DNA from: Ruthenibacterium avium
GTDB lineage: Bacteria; Bacillota; Clostridia; Oscillospirales; Ruminococcaceae
Assembly (NCBI GenBank): GCA_019118905.1
Contig: DWYA01000028.1
Span: 1-59,449 of the forward strand
DNA: 59,449 bases
Direction of reading: 5' to 3'
Shown here piece after piece: positions 1 through 9,800 of this stretch. The notes under the pieces were generated by a model, which did not search any database, had not been told where the DNA came from, and worked only from the letters and a program-made list of their open reading frames with translations. Position 1 is the stretch's first letter; each line of letters starts with the position of its first letter. The translations under genes were made by a program, and so were the position numbers.

Positions 1-1
1 A

Positions 2-457
2 AAAGAAGAATGGTCAAGACTGTTTGGAGAAGAAGATTATTCCGAGTTTCAAGGATTGCAGCGTATAAAGTTGGAGCTGCAATGCCTTGCAAGAGTAATT
101 AAAAAAATAATTACGGTGAAAGATTGTGAAATAAAGGAAAGCTTTTGTTCCGAAAATATGATAAAAGCGATCATCATAGTGATCTTCTTATTCGCAGAGT
201 ACATAGCTTATTTTGGAACAATACTGTTTCTTTTAGGTGTATTCTACCAACTATCCGGTGATGCGGAAGGCTCAAAATGGCTTTCAGTTGTCTGGTTGGT
301 GGTTGGTTTTTTTGCCTTTCTAGGGGCAAGGCTGTTTCGTACTGTCAAAATTGAAATTAAAAAAATGGAAAATCGTGACAGATTGTTTGCACTCAGTGGG
401 CATATTGTAGCTTTCGTTTCGATGATCATTGCGCTCGTCGCTTTGTTTAACAGTTGA
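2..457 (+). CDS. Hypothetical membrane protein, 5' end outside the window
   Basis: The frame is open from the left edge, so the first 54 bases also code (reading KEEWSRLFGEEDYSEFQG) and the internal TTG at 56 is unlikely to be the true start. The visible product has an amphipathic, lysine-rich N-terminal part, then two strongly hydrophobic stretches (around IIIVIFLFAEYIAYFG and WLVVGFFAFLGA), a charged loop and a last hydrophobic segment ending in LVALFNS. That suggests three membrane segments with a cytoplasmic N-terminal region. I do not recognise the family. The coding sequence is clearly AT-richer than the genes that follow, which may mean a different origin. A terminator-like hairpin follows about 75 bases after the stop. 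Confidence 0.6.
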   Translation, partial: KEEWSRLFGEEDYSEFQGLQRIKLELQCLARVIKKIITVKDCEIKESFCSENMIKAIIIVIFLFAEYIAYFGTILFLLGVFYQLSGDAEGSKWLSVVWLVVGFFAFLGARLFRTVKIEIKKMENRDRLFALSGHIVAFVSMIIALVALFNS

Positions 458-531
458 GAATAATTTTTCTAAGCATTGATACAAGGTTAAAATGAGTTTT
501 TTCGGCGAAAAAGTTTCCAAGTGAACAGAGG

Positions 532-581
532 AACAGGGCGGCCTGGCAAGCTGACCGGGACGTCCTGTTAACTTTTTTCTT
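532..581 (+). terminator. Probable intrinsic terminator
   Basis: AACAGG (532-537) pairs with CCTGTT (564-569), with further imperfect GC pairing inside, and is followed by a T-rich tract (ACTTTTTTCTTTTTC). It would end the leftmost gene. The inner stem has mismatches, so the call is moderate. Confidence 0.5.
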
Positions 582-660
582 TTTCACTTTTCTAATTGTT
601 GTGGCGAGTGGATGCATATGGAATGAGATACCGTTTGTATCTCACAGTCATGAGGCATTT

Positions 661-3600
661 TTATCCAATAAAAGCATTGCGTTCGGGATGCATCATCCAG
701 ACTGCGCCGGTATGGGCGGGGTCGCTTTTTAAAACATGGGCCAACTCCTGTTCAGCTCGGGCAGTTTCTCCCAATCCCAGACAGCCAAGCCCGATTAAAA
801 AGCGGCAATACAGTTTATTGCGTGTGGTGAGGTCTTCTTCAAAAAGCTGAAGCTCGGGAAGCGATACGGCAAAGTAGTCGATACGCACCTCGTCAAACAA
901 ATGGGTTTCGCCGTAGTCGACCAGCTGATGGAAGCATTTTAAAGCTTCGCTATGACAGCCGAGCGCCTCGTGTGCAAGGCCGCGGTACAAAATCATATCG
1001 GCGGGCTGGTCGTTATAGTACATCGCGCCCGCAGGTGTGCTGTCGCCTTCGGCGGCTTTTTCAAAAGCGCTGTGTGCGGCAGTTTCGTCACTGAGTTTGC
1101 GCAGACAGACCCCTAAGAGATAATAGATGTCATTGTACTTTTGCCCTTCCAGTTTGCCTTCCCCCAAATTGTGGGGGAATACAAGCGCTTGACGCAAAAG
1201 CGGTACAGCGTCGCTGAAACGGTCTTCGGCCATTGCATGGCGTGCCGTACCCAACAGCGCACAGACATACTGTTTTGTCACCTTGCCTTCGCCGCCTTCC
1301 CACGGGTGGAAATGACGCTGCATCAGCATGGCATATGCTTCTTCAAAGCGGCCTGTCAGATTTAACAAGGTGATGAACTCTGCACAAAGGTCATCCCGCT
1401 GGAGCATAGTTTCTTTGTATGCGCGCAAATGTTCCAGACGCTCAGACGGCGCAATGCCGAGCTTTTTGTACAGCTGATCCAATTCCAGCAGCACACGGGC
1501 ATCGGTAACATCCAGCGCAAAAGCACGCTCCAACGCGCTGCGGGCCTTCTGCGGTTCTTTGCACTGATTGTAGTACACCAGCGAAAGGTTGCGCCATACG
1601 GTGGGGAAACGGCCGTCCAACTGGGCGGAAAGCTCCCACAGATGCTGTGCTTCCTCATAGCGGCGTTTATCATAGAACAAGCAGCCAAGGTAGTACGGGG
1701 CGCGTGCATCCGTTTGATTGCGGTTTAAAGCAAATGCAAGTACTTTTACATCCTCAAGCCGATTGGGGAAACAGCAGCGGGGGCTGCGGTTGGCGGCTTC
1801 GGCGAGTGCCTCGGCTGCGTCGGCAGAATTTCCGCTTTGCTCCAGATAAAACGCTTCATAATACTTGAGCATCGGTGACGCGGCACTGCATAACCGCAGC
1901 GTTTCGATTGCGTGGGTATAGAACCCTGCTTCGGCAAAATCAATGGCACACTCGATAAAGCTGCTGGCGCGATTGCTCATCAAAGCAAGAGTTTCGTCGT
2001 GGGGCAAATTCGGCCATGTCCCGAACCAGACGGGAACGGTAATCGAAGGGGTCAAGCCGCAGATTATCCTCAAGCTGCGTGAGTGCCGCTTCGTTTCGTC
2101 CAAGCTGCAAAAGGATCTGTGCGCGCAGACCGCGTGCTTTTAAGTTGTGCGCGTTTTTCACAAGGGAGCGTTCTACATGCGCCAGCGCTTTTTCCCAGCG
2201 GTTTTGGCGGCAGCAGCTTGCGGCAAGGTAGTAAAACCCCATTTCCTGCTGTGCGGCGCTCCAAACAGATTTATAAAATGCGTCAAAGGCTTCTTTCGCT
2301 TTTTCCTGATACAGAAGGGAAAGCCCAAGGCCAAAATACGGCTCACTGTTCCACGGGTTGGGGTTTTTCCAGGTGGAACGCTCGACGGCGGCGCGGAAAT
2401 GCGTTTCTGCTTCGGCAAAACGTGCGCGGCGCAGCAAAAGCATCCCATAGGCGGTATTCAGGCGAATATCACCTTTATCACGGCGCAGACCTTCCAGATA
2501 GTAGTCCTCCGGCTGATACGTTGCGTGGCGGTATTGCTCAAGGTGCTGTCCGGTGAGATATAGTTCTTCACAGGTTGCAATTTGTGCAGGGTCAAGCGCG
2601 GGCTGTGCCGGAGCAGGTACCGGCTCCACTGTTTTTTCACGCGGAGCACAGGAAAGAATGGTGCGTCCCTCTGCGTCTGTAAGCGTTAAGGTAAGCGCGT
2701 GTGCGGGCAGTGCGGTGGGTATACGCTCCTTCAAGATTTGCGAGGGCGACAGCGTTACAGTGCGCTCAAATAAAACCTTGTCGTTTGTGCGCAGAGTGAC
2801 GCGCGCGTTTTCGAGAACACCGGTGGCGTAAACGCACACATGCGCCTCGCCTGCCTGTACGTCCAGCCCCAAAACGGCTTCTGTTCTGGCGTTTTGCACA
2901 CAGCCTACTTTTTTGTAGGGCATGAAATACTGTGTGAATGTTTTTTCCTCGAAAGGAGCCAGCCAAGTGAAGTCGGGTTGATTGTCGGTAAACATGCCGG
3001 TCATCAGCTCGATATACGGGCCGTCTTCGTCTGTCAGGTTGCAGTCCCATGCTTGGCCGAGGTCACCGCAGCCCCACGTCCACTGCTTCTTGCCCGGGGA
3101 AACATGGTGGTCGGCAATGTGAAGAATGCCCGCTTCTTTTTCATAATCGTAGCCGCCCACAAAGTCGTAGTCGGAATAATAAGCCATGTACGAGGTGGGG
3201 ACAGGAATATTTTTATACCGGGAAATATCCACACCGGCGCCGTAATCGTGCTTATAGTAAGTGCCGGTAGCAATGGGAAAGCGTGAAACATCGCGTTTTC
3301 CGTGGTCCATCACGGCGTGAACATCCGGCGGGAAGATAGATTGTGTGTGATCGTTGACAGGAATTGCGGGGTTAGCCCACCACAGGAACGTTTGCGGCAG
3401 ATTGGTGCGGTTATAAAGCTGGCCCTTAATTTCGATATATGCTTTATCGGGGTAGAGGGTAAAGCTTGCCATGCCCTTTGTGCCATACATTTGATCGACC
3501 TCGCTGACGCGCACTGTGCAGCTGCCGTCGGCGTTTTGCTCCAGTACGCAGTCGGTGGGGGCGTAAGTAGTGGGGCGGTGGTGCTGAGGCCAGTTGAATT

Positions 3601-3873
3601 CAATGCCGCCGCTGATCCATGGGCCGGTAAGGCCCACCAGAGCCGGTTTGATGACGTGGTTATCATAAACAAAATCATAACCGTTGGTTTTGTCGTAAGC
3701 ACGCTGAATGCGTCCGCCCAGCTCTGGCAGAATCATCACGCGCAAATAGTCGTTTTCCAAGAAAACAGCTTGATAGGAACAGTCTTGCTTTTCGTCCAGA
3801 ATTTTATCAATGACAGGGTAGAGGGATAAACCTTTCCTGAGCTGCCCTGATAGACGCGCTTTTCTAAAAACAT
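661..3873 (-). pseudogene. DUF5107-domain/TPR protein gene with two frameshifts
   Basis: On the minus strand an ATG at 3873 begins MFLEKRVYQGSSGKVYP, the usual N-terminus of DUF5107 proteins. The frame is lost at about 3821-3825, where a net +1 (or -2) change would restore VYP-YPVIDKILDEK. It then continues through the DUF5107 domain (LENDYLRVMILPELGGR, GGIEFNWPQHHRP) and a first TPR block, is lost again at a C4 run (G4 on plus, 2001-2004), and resumes as LPHDETLALMSNRASSF into further TPR repeats to 661. Removing one C at the second site gives a continuous AEFAHDETL. The repaired product would be about 1,070 residues, close to my recollection of the family length. DUF5107 proteins are carbohydrate-linked but poorly characterised. 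Both lesions touch C/G runs, so real decay, a contingency locus and sequencing error all remain possible. Confidence 0.75.
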
Positions 3874-4064
3874 GGGATTTTTGTCGGCCAAAGGCTGGGC
3901 TTTTTTTCCTTTATCGTGTATAATAAGAGAGATTCAGTTTTGATATAGCCCAGAAAATCTGTCTTGGCGGCAATGGCGTATTTTCAACCAAAAGCGCATA
4001 TTGCTTGAAGAATACGCGATACAGGTTTTCTTTTATATCGACCCAGAGAAACGGAGGTTTCATG

Positions 4065-5846
4065 ATGAATGACGTTTACCATTTTCAAGTTAATTTAGGC
4101 GGAATGCTGGACATTCTGTCCAACCACCTTTACAAAAGCCCTGACGTATTCCTGCGGGAATTGATGCAAAACGGCATTGACGCAATTACCATGCGGCGCA
4201 AACAAGATCCGAATTGGAAAGGCGGGCAGATTGCCATTCAAGTGGAACCGGGCGAAAGCTTAATGCTGCAAGATAACGGCGCCGCTTTGAGCGAAGAAGG
4301 CATTCATCGCTTTTTGGCGGTGATTGGTCAATCGTCGAAAACGGAGCTTGTCAACGGAAAACTCCCGGAAGATTACATTGGACGATTCGGCATTGGTTTG
4401 TTGTCCTGCTTTATGGTTTCCGATTCCATTGTGGTGCATACGCGCCCGGCACAGGGCGGGCCAGCGCATGTTTGGACGGGATATCCCGACGGTACTTATA
4501 CTTTGCAGCCGCTGGAAGACTGCCCCGTTGGAACTACCATTATTCTCACGGCAAAGCCGGGCATGGAGCGTTATTTTCAAGCAAGCAAAATTGAGGAGCT
4601 TGTGCGCTATTATGGCTTGGCGCTGCCTGTTCCCATTTATCTCAACGGAAGCACGAAGCGCATCAACAGTCTGCCGTCTGATTTTTCCGGCGTGAGCCGT
4701 GAGCAGCTGCTCAGCTTTGGCGAGTGGGTGTTTCAAGAAAAGTTTTTGGAGGCCATCCCCATCCGAACGCCGCACCTCAGCGGTGCCGCTTATGTGCTGC
4801 CGTATCGAACCGATCAATCCGTCAAAAACAGTCACCGCATTTACCTAAAACAAATGCTGCTCACAGAGAACGGCGAGCGCATTTTGCCGCCGTGGGCATT
4901 TTTCCTGCGCTGTTTTTTGAATACACGCAACTTGCGCCCCACCGCTTCCCGTGAAGATTTTTATGAGGATGAAGCGTTGGACGAGGCACGGCAAGAGTTT
5001 GTGCAGGTGGTTCGCGCCTATTTGGCAAATCTCGCCAAAAAAAACCCCGAGCGTTTGCGCACGATTGTTGAGGTGCATGAACAAGCGATTAAAGCGATGG
5101 CAGTTTGGGACGAAGAATTGTTCCGCATTTTTATTGACTATCTTTCCTTTGAAACGAGTGAGGGAATCCTGACGGGCGCGGCGCTGAAACAAGCCGAGGA
5201 AGCTTTTTGGGTGCATTCCGTGCCGCGCTATCAGCAGCTTCGCTCGCTGTTTTTGGCGCAGGGACGGCTGCTGATCTGCACCGGATATGTCAGCGACCAA
5301 GAGCTGATTGAGCAATTGGCAAAGCGCTTTCAGCTTCCTATTCATCCCCTGCGCGAAGAAGACATGGAAACAGTGCTGAATGAGGTGACTTCCGAGGAAA
5401 AGGAGCAGGCGGAAACCTTGCTGAATGCAGCGGACAATGCATTGCAGGCGTTTGACTGCCGCACGCAGCTGTGCCGCTTTTTGCCCGCTGATTTACCCGC
5501 CTTGTACGCGCTGAGCGATCAAGTGCAGTTTTTGCGTCAGGTACAATCGGCGCAGGAGAGCAGCACCGGCGTTTTTTCGGATGCACTGGCCTGCATGTTG
5601 GAAGGCATTGAAGAAAAGCCGCTCGCAAGCCTTTACCTCAATGCCAATAACACACTCATTCGCCGCTTAATGCATATGCAGGATGAAGCACTGCTGAGGC
5701 AAACCATAAAAATTCTCTATGTGCAGTCGCTGCTTGCCGGCGGCCATTCTGTACAAGGCGAAGAACTGCGCGCGCTGAACGGCGGCCTGATGATGCTTTT
5801 GGAGCGCATTTCTTATGAGGAATGGGAACAAGAGAACGAGGATTAA
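4065..5846 (+). CDS. htpG: HSP90-family (HtpG-like) ATPase chaperone
   Basis: This cytoplasmic, ATP-driven chaperone homologue has 593 residues from the ATG at 4065. That ATG was chosen over 4062 and an upstream TTG because GGAGG (4053-4057) lies 7 bases before it. The N-terminal GHKL nucleotide-binding motifs are visible: FLRELMQNGIDAI (the HSP90 RELISNxxDA helix, residues about 27-39), a DNG motif in LQDNGAALSEE, and GRFGIGLLSCFMV (the lid glycine motif). A middle domain with NTRNLRPTASREDF matches the HSP90 middle-domain loop. The C-terminal third is divergent and the protein ends in an acidic EQENED. It is slightly shorter than E. coli HtpG (624). It is the first gene of an operon with three paralogous helical proteins, which suggests they act with it. 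The substrate is unknown. Confidence 0.85.
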   Translation: MNDVYHFQVNLGGMLDILSNHLYKSPDVFLRELMQNGIDAITMRRKQDPNWKGGQIAIQVEPGESLMLQDNGAALSEEGIHRFLAVIGQSSKTELVNGKLPEDYIGRFGIGLLSCFMVSDSIVVHTRPAQGGPAHVWTGYPDGTYTLQPLEDCPVGTTIILTAKPGMERYFQASKIEELVRYYGLALPVPIYLNGSTKRINSLPSDFSGVSREQLLSFGEWVFQEKFLEAIPIRTPHLSGAAYVLPYRTDQSVKNSHRIYLKQMLLTENGERILPPWAFFLRCFLNTRNLRPTASREDFYEDEALDEARQEFVQVVRAYLANLAKKNPERLRTIVEVHEQAIKAMAVWDEELFRIFIDYLSFETSEGILTGAALKQAEEAFWVHSVPRYQQLRSLFLAQGRLLICTGYVSDQELIEQLAKRFQLPIHPLREEDMETVLNEVTSEEKEQAETLLNAADNALQAFDCRTQLCRFLPADLPALYALSDQVQFLRQVQSAQESSTGVFSDALACMLEGIEEKPLASLYLNANNTLIRRLMHMQDEALLRQTIKILYVQSLLAGGHSVQGEELRALNGGLMMLLERISYEEWEQENED

Positions 5847-5870
5847 AACGTCGGATCGGGGGAATATAGG

Positions 5871-7004
5871 ATGGCTGAAAGTGAATTGCAGCGGATGTTT
5901 AACCATTATGTAGCGCTGCCGCATGGTGCAGAACGCATTCGTGCGAAGCAAGAGGCGTTAAAGCGGTCAGATGAATTGGATGATTTGGGCTGGCGGCTTG
6001 CCAACCGCCGCAACCTCGCTCTCGAAGAGTTTTTTCATGGCGATAAGGCGAAAGCGCTGCCGGTGATTGCAGAATATATAGAGATTTTTGAAAGAAATCT
6101 TGCAAATGGCAGGATGGTGCCGACAGAGAACCGCGTTGAAGGTTATTTGCGTATGCTGGATATGGCGCTGGAAGTGTTTGAAACGCTGCCGCAGCTGCCG
6201 ATGGAGCAGTGGAGAAAAATGGAAGAAAAGTACTGGAGTGCCATGCAGCGCTACCACTATGGCAAAGCGGACTATTTTCAAAAGAAATTCAACCAGCTTC
6301 TGTGCGAAGGAAGTGTGCAGGAAGCAGAGGAATTTTATCGCATGTGGGAAGAAGAGCAGCAGACAAATCACGATCAGGTGGTAGACTGTGAAGGATGCAT
6401 TCAATATTTCCGCGTGCGTCACGCGCTGGTGCAAAACGACTGGGACGGTGCCGTCAAAGAGGCGCAGCCCCTGCTTGGTGACGATCCCGGTTGTTCGCAG
6501 CAGCCGTGGCGTGTGCTGCACCTGTTCATGACAGAAAGCCGTGACAGGGGCAGCCGCTCTAGCGTAAAAGAGTACGGAAAAAAGCTGCGCATGCGCTTGG
6601 ACTGGGACGAAAATGCCGATGCCATGGAGTTGCTGGCATATGACGCATTGTTTGATCTTCCGCATGGGTTAAAGGCAATCGAATCTTCCTTGGAGCGAGT
6701 TTTGGAAAAATGGGATTGCTTGCAGCGCTGGAGACATTTTTTAGAAACGTCCTTGCTATTGCAGCAAGCGGCTCGTGAACACGAAACGCTCTCGCTTATG
6801 CTGCCGCAGCAGCTCGGCTGCTATCGGGAAGATGGGCAATATCACCCGGCAGAGCTATCCCAATGGTTTTACGAGGAAGCGCTCAAAATTGCTCAAAAAT
6901 TTGATGAAAGAAACGGCTTTCCCTATCATCAAAATGCAATGGAAAAAGCGCGGGCGGGAATGAAGCAAATGACAGACGCAATGGAAAAAAGCGAAACACT
7001 CTAA
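5871..7004 (+). CDS. Helix-rich protein, paralogue 1 of 3, HSP90 operon
   Basis: This protein has 377 residues and I do not recognise the family. It starts 24 bases after the HSP90 stop with a GGGGGA site upstream. The sequence is rich in Glu, Arg, Trp and Tyr and looks like an all-alpha TPR-like solenoid, with no signal peptide or membrane segment. Conserved landmarks shared with the next two genes are an N-terminal LPHGAERIRA motif, KALPVIAEYIEIFE, a CEGC pair (codons at 6387-6398), a further Cys before PW (GCSQQPW), a DALFDLPHGLKAIE segment and a C-terminal AELSQWFYEEALKIAQKFDE block. The Cys set could bind metal or form a disulfide. By position it may be a partner or client adaptor of the chaperone; this is inference only. 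Confidence 0.8.
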   Translation: MAESELQRMFNHYVALPHGAERIRAKQEALKRSDELDDLGWRLANRRNLALEEFFHGDKAKALPVIAEYIEIFERNLANGRMVPTENRVEGYLRMLDMALEVFETLPQLPMEQWRKMEEKYWSAMQRYHYGKADYFQKKFNQLLCEGSVQEAEEFYRMWEEEQQTNHDQVVDCEGCIQYFRVRHALVQNDWDGAVKEAQPLLGDDPGCSQQPWRVLHLFMTESRDRGSRSSVKEYGKKLRMRLDWDENADAMELLAYDALFDLPHGLKAIESSLERVLEKWDCLQRWRHFLETSLLLQQAAREHETLSLMLPQQLGCYREDGQYHPAELSQWFYEEALKIAQKFDERNGFPYHQNAMEKARAGMKQMTDAMEKSETL

Positions 7005-7029
7005 CCAATAGAATGGAGGCGATGACAAG

Positions 7030-8151
7030 ATGATGGAGGAGGAACTTCACAGACTGTTTGAACAATACACAGCAATGCCGCATGGGTTAGAACGCATGAA
7101 CGCAATCCGCGAAGCGGTAAAGAAGGCGGATGAATGGGGAGATGACTATTGGCGGCTGAGAAATCGTTATAAACTTGTGGTTGAGCAGTATCGTTATGAT
7201 GATTCGGGAAAGGTTCTGCCCGTGCTTGCGGAATATGTGGCAATTTTTGAAAAAAAGTATTACGATACAGGAAAAAGCCCAACGCACCAACAGCTCGACG
7301 ACTATCTTTATTTGTTGGATTTGTCGTTGAATGTTTTCGGAATGCTGCCGCAGCTGCCGCTGGCACAGTGCAGACAGCTGGAAGAACAATATTGGAATGC
7401 GCTGAAGCGGTTTGGGTATGGCAAAGCCGATTATTATGACCGTCGATATTTTCAGCTGCGTTATGAAGACCGTTTGGAAGAAGCAGAAGAAGTTTTCGAG
7501 CTTTGGGAAAAGGAACGGCAGGGAAATGCGCATCAGGTGACCTCTTGTGAGGGATGCATTAAGAGTATTCAGATAAGACACAAGCTGCATCAAGGAAAGC
7601 GGGACGAAGCCTTGAAGCTGGCAAGACCGCTGATGGACGGCACCATCCAATGCAGCTATGAGCCTTGGCGCTCGTTGCGCCTTTTTATGAATAACAGCCG
7701 CAACCGCGGAGAGCGCGGGGGAATGAAATACTACGGCAGACAGCTGATTCGCCGTTTGGGCTGGGATGAGAATGCCGACGAGATGTCGCTTTTGTCGTAT
7801 GATGCTTTGTTCGACCTTCCGCGCGGATTTAAAACGGTGGAAACATCACTTGGCGAGATTTTTGGCGAGTGGGATCAAGGCAGCCGCTGGAGAGGCTTTA
7901 TGGACGCTTGGCTCTTTTTTTCACAGGCTGCCCATACTTATGAAACCGTTTCTCTTGCAATGCCCGAAAGCTTCCCTCTTTACCGTGAGGACGGCGAGTA
8001 CAATACGGCGGAGCTTGCCCAGTGGTTTCACGAGGGCGCGCTGGAAATTGCGCGAAAATTTGACGAGCGCAACCAATCTTCTTACTACCAAAACAAAATG
8101 CAGCGAGCGTGGAATGGAATGCAGAAAATGACAGGTGAGAGCAATGAGTGA
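7030..8151 (+). CDS. Helix-rich protein, paralogue 2 of 3, HSP90 operon
   Basis: This 373-residue paralogue of the preceding gene lies 25 bases after it. GGAGG (7015-7019) precedes a tandem ATGATG start at 7030/7033. It is the middle copy and closely parallels copy 1: MPHGLERMNA, KVLPVLAEYVAIFE, CEGC, QCSYEPW, DALFDLPRGFKTVE and AELAQWFHEGALEIARKFDE all align. Copies 1 and 2 share long stretches such as RLxWDENAD, so the duplication separating them may be more recent than the one that gave copy 3. The function is unknown. It ends in an ATGAGTGA overlap with copy 3, which indicates translational coupling and probably coordinated amounts of the products. Confidence 0.8.
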   Translation: MMEEELHRLFEQYTAMPHGLERMNAIREAVKKADEWGDDYWRLRNRYKLVVEQYRYDDSGKVLPVLAEYVAIFEKKYYDTGKSPTHQQLDDYLYLLDLSLNVFGMLPQLPLAQCRQLEEQYWNALKRFGYGKADYYDRRYFQLRYEDRLEEAEEVFELWEKERQGNAHQVTSCEGCIKSIQIRHKLHQGKRDEALKLARPLMDGTIQCSYEPWRSLRLFMNNSRNRGERGGMKYYGRQLIRRLGWDENADEMSLLSYDALFDLPRGFKTVETSLGEIFGEWDQGSRWRGFMDAWLFFSQAAHTYETVSLAMPESFPLYREDGEYNTAELAQWFHEGALEIARKFDERNQSSYYQNKMQRAWNGMQKMTGESNE

Positions 8152-9244
8152 ACAAAAGCGTTTAAAAGACCGATATAAGGCAATGCCGCACGGCTCCGCC
8201 AGAGTACAGGCCATTCAGAAGGCCGTGAAAAAAGCCGATGAGCAAAAAGACCATGCTTGGCAAATCATTCATCGGTTTGAGCTGGCAGATGAGCTGCATT
8301 TTTACGGGGACTGTGCAAAAACGCTGCCTATTATTGCGCGTGCAACAGAGCTGTTTGAACAAGAGCCGCTTGAAAGTTATGTCTACGACTATTTGTTTGC
8401 GTTTTATGAAGCACTCGACGTGTGGAACGAGGTTCCGCAGCTTTCTTTGGAGCAGCGTGAACAGGTTGCGGAAAAGTTTTTTTATGCGTTAAAACGCTAT
8501 GGATACAGCACGTCCCTGTACCACGAAAGGCAGTATATGCAAAGGAGAAGAGAGGGAAGGTTTGAAGAGGCGGAAAGAGAATATGAGCTGCGCTTTGATG
8601 AGCAGCCGGGAGTCAGGCAGACGATGTCACGCTGCAAGGCGTGTGAGCAGAGTATGCGCGTATTTCATGCGATTTACCATGAAAATCGCGAAGAAGCGAT
8701 GGAGCTGGCAAAGCCGCTTTTGGACGGAACCCTTTCTTGCGGCACAGAGCCATGGTGCGCACTGAATCTGTTGTTTGAATTTGCTTGGAGCCAAGGGAAT
8801 CGCGCTGACGTTCAATTTTTTGGTGAGCGGCTGCTTCAGCGCTTGGCATGGGATCCTTATGCGCAGGAATCCGATGTGCTTTGCTGCTATATTCTACCCC
8901 ATATTAAGGAAGGGCTGAAAGCTTTGGAGCGAACCCTTCCCGAGATTCTTCAAAAGTGGAGCCAGCGAGAACGGCAGGATTATTTTCAAAGTGCTTGGCT
9001 GCTGTTGACGCGGGCGGCACAAACGGATGAAACGCTTTTGCTTTCTTTGCCGAAAGAATTTGCCCTTTACCGTGAGGATGGCCGTTATAACGCCGCGGAA
9101 TTGGCCCAGTGGTTTTATGAGCAGGCACTGGACATTGCAAAGAAGTTCGATCAGCGCAATGGTTATCCTTACTATCAAAACCAGATGGAAAAGGCAGGGC
9201 AAGGTTTGCAGGCCATGATGGCGCAGGAGATATCGAATCAATAA
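8144..9244 (+). CDS. Helix-rich protein, paralogue 3 of 3, HSP90 operon
   Basis: This is a 366-residue protein from the ATG at 8144, which overlaps the stop of the previous gene by 8 bases; AGGTGAG sits just upstream. A GTG at 8135 is in frame but less likely. It keeps the paralogue landmarks: AMPHGSARVQA, KTLPIIARATELFE, CKAC in place of CEGC, LSCGTEPW, FALYREDGRYNAAELAQWFY and ALDIAKKFDQRN. It is the most diverged copy (for example it has VLCCYILPHIKEG where the others have LLxYDALFDLP), so it may have a different job. No known domain is recognisable by eye beyond a general alpha-helical repeat character. It is the last gene of the operon, followed by a strong terminator. Confidence 0.8.
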   Translation: MSEQKRLKDRYKAMPHGSARVQAIQKAVKKADEQKDHAWQIIHRFELADELHFYGDCAKTLPIIARATELFEQEPLESYVYDYLFAFYEALDVWNEVPQLSLEQREQVAEKFFYALKRYGYSTSLYHERQYMQRRREGRFEEAEREYELRFDEQPGVRQTMSRCKACEQSMRVFHAIYHENREEAMELAKPLLDGTLSCGTEPWCALNLLFEFAWSQGNRADVQFFGERLLQRLAWDPYAQESDVLCCYILPHIKEGLKALERTLPEILQKWSQRERQDYFQSAWLLLTRAAQTDETLLLSLPKEFALYREDGRYNAAELAQWFYEQALDIAKKFDQRNGYPYYQNQMEKAGQGLQAMMAQEISNQ

Positions 9245-9270
9245 ATCAGGCTTGCTTTTCTGCCTATCAA

Positions 9271-9308
9271 AATGCCCCCTGACGTGCCTTTGCACCAGGG
9301 GGCATTTT
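9271..9308. terminator. Bidirectional intrinsic terminator
   Basis: AATGCCCCCTG (9271-9281) and CAGGGGGCATT (9296-9306) form a perfect 11-bp stem flanked by A and T runs on the two sides. It closes the HSP90 operon and the convergent minus-strand gene at 9315. Confidence 0.85.
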
Positions 9309-9314
9309 CGTGTG

Positions 9315-9800
9315 TTATTTGCTTTTTTCTGCGGCAAAGATTCCGTGTTCTGTCATCACTTGCCTGAGCTCTTTGTATCCATGATGAAAGAAATAGACGG
9401 GAATGGATATGGCGGCGGCTTCTTCGTCCTGCTTTTGAAACACGAACAGAAAGCCGGGAAGAGCAGCAGGCGGCGGTTCCAAGAGGACATCACCGCAGAG
9501 GATTTGCTCTTTGAGCGAGTCCCACGTCATTTCCTGTTCTTGCGCTGCACTGAAATGAAAAATAACAATGTATTCATCAAACTCAATTTCAATCTCTTTT
9601 GCAATCAGGGCGTGGCGCAGACAATAAAACAGCGTTCCGCCGAATACGGCCAGCCCAGCTGCGTCCATTTCTTTTTCGCGCAAAGCGATTGCAGGGTCAA
9701 GCAGATTGAACAAACAAAACCCGATTATAGGAACGCATAAAAACACCATAAAAAGAACTCCGATTCCAAGCGAAAGGTTCCCTGTTTTGCATTTGTGCAT
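9315..9800 (-). CDS. Small two-helix membrane protein, unknown function
   Basis: This protein has 161 residues from the ATG at 9800, chosen because AAAGGAG lies 8 bases upstream; the frame extends further upstream without a comparable site. It begins MHKCKTGNLSLGIG and has a long hydrophobic segment at residues about 10-34 (GVLFMVFLCVPIIGFCLF), a short charged loop and a second segment at about 47-63 (AGLAVFGGTLFYCL). The remaining 95 residues are soluble, with alternating strands and a EMTWDSLKEQ stretch that recalls the small beta-rich PH-like domain found behind two membrane helices in many Firmicute proteins. That resemblance is weak. The role is unknown, and it is convergent with the HSP90 operon. 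Confidence 0.65.
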   Translation of the reverse strand: MHKCKTGNLSLGIGVLFMVFLCVPIIGFCLFNLLDPAIALREKEMDAAGLAVFGGTLFYCLRHALIAKEIEIEFDEYIVIFHFSAAQEQEMTWDSLKEQILCGDVLLEPPPAALPGFLFVFQKQDEEAAAISIPVYFFHHGYKELRQVMTEHGIFAAEKSK

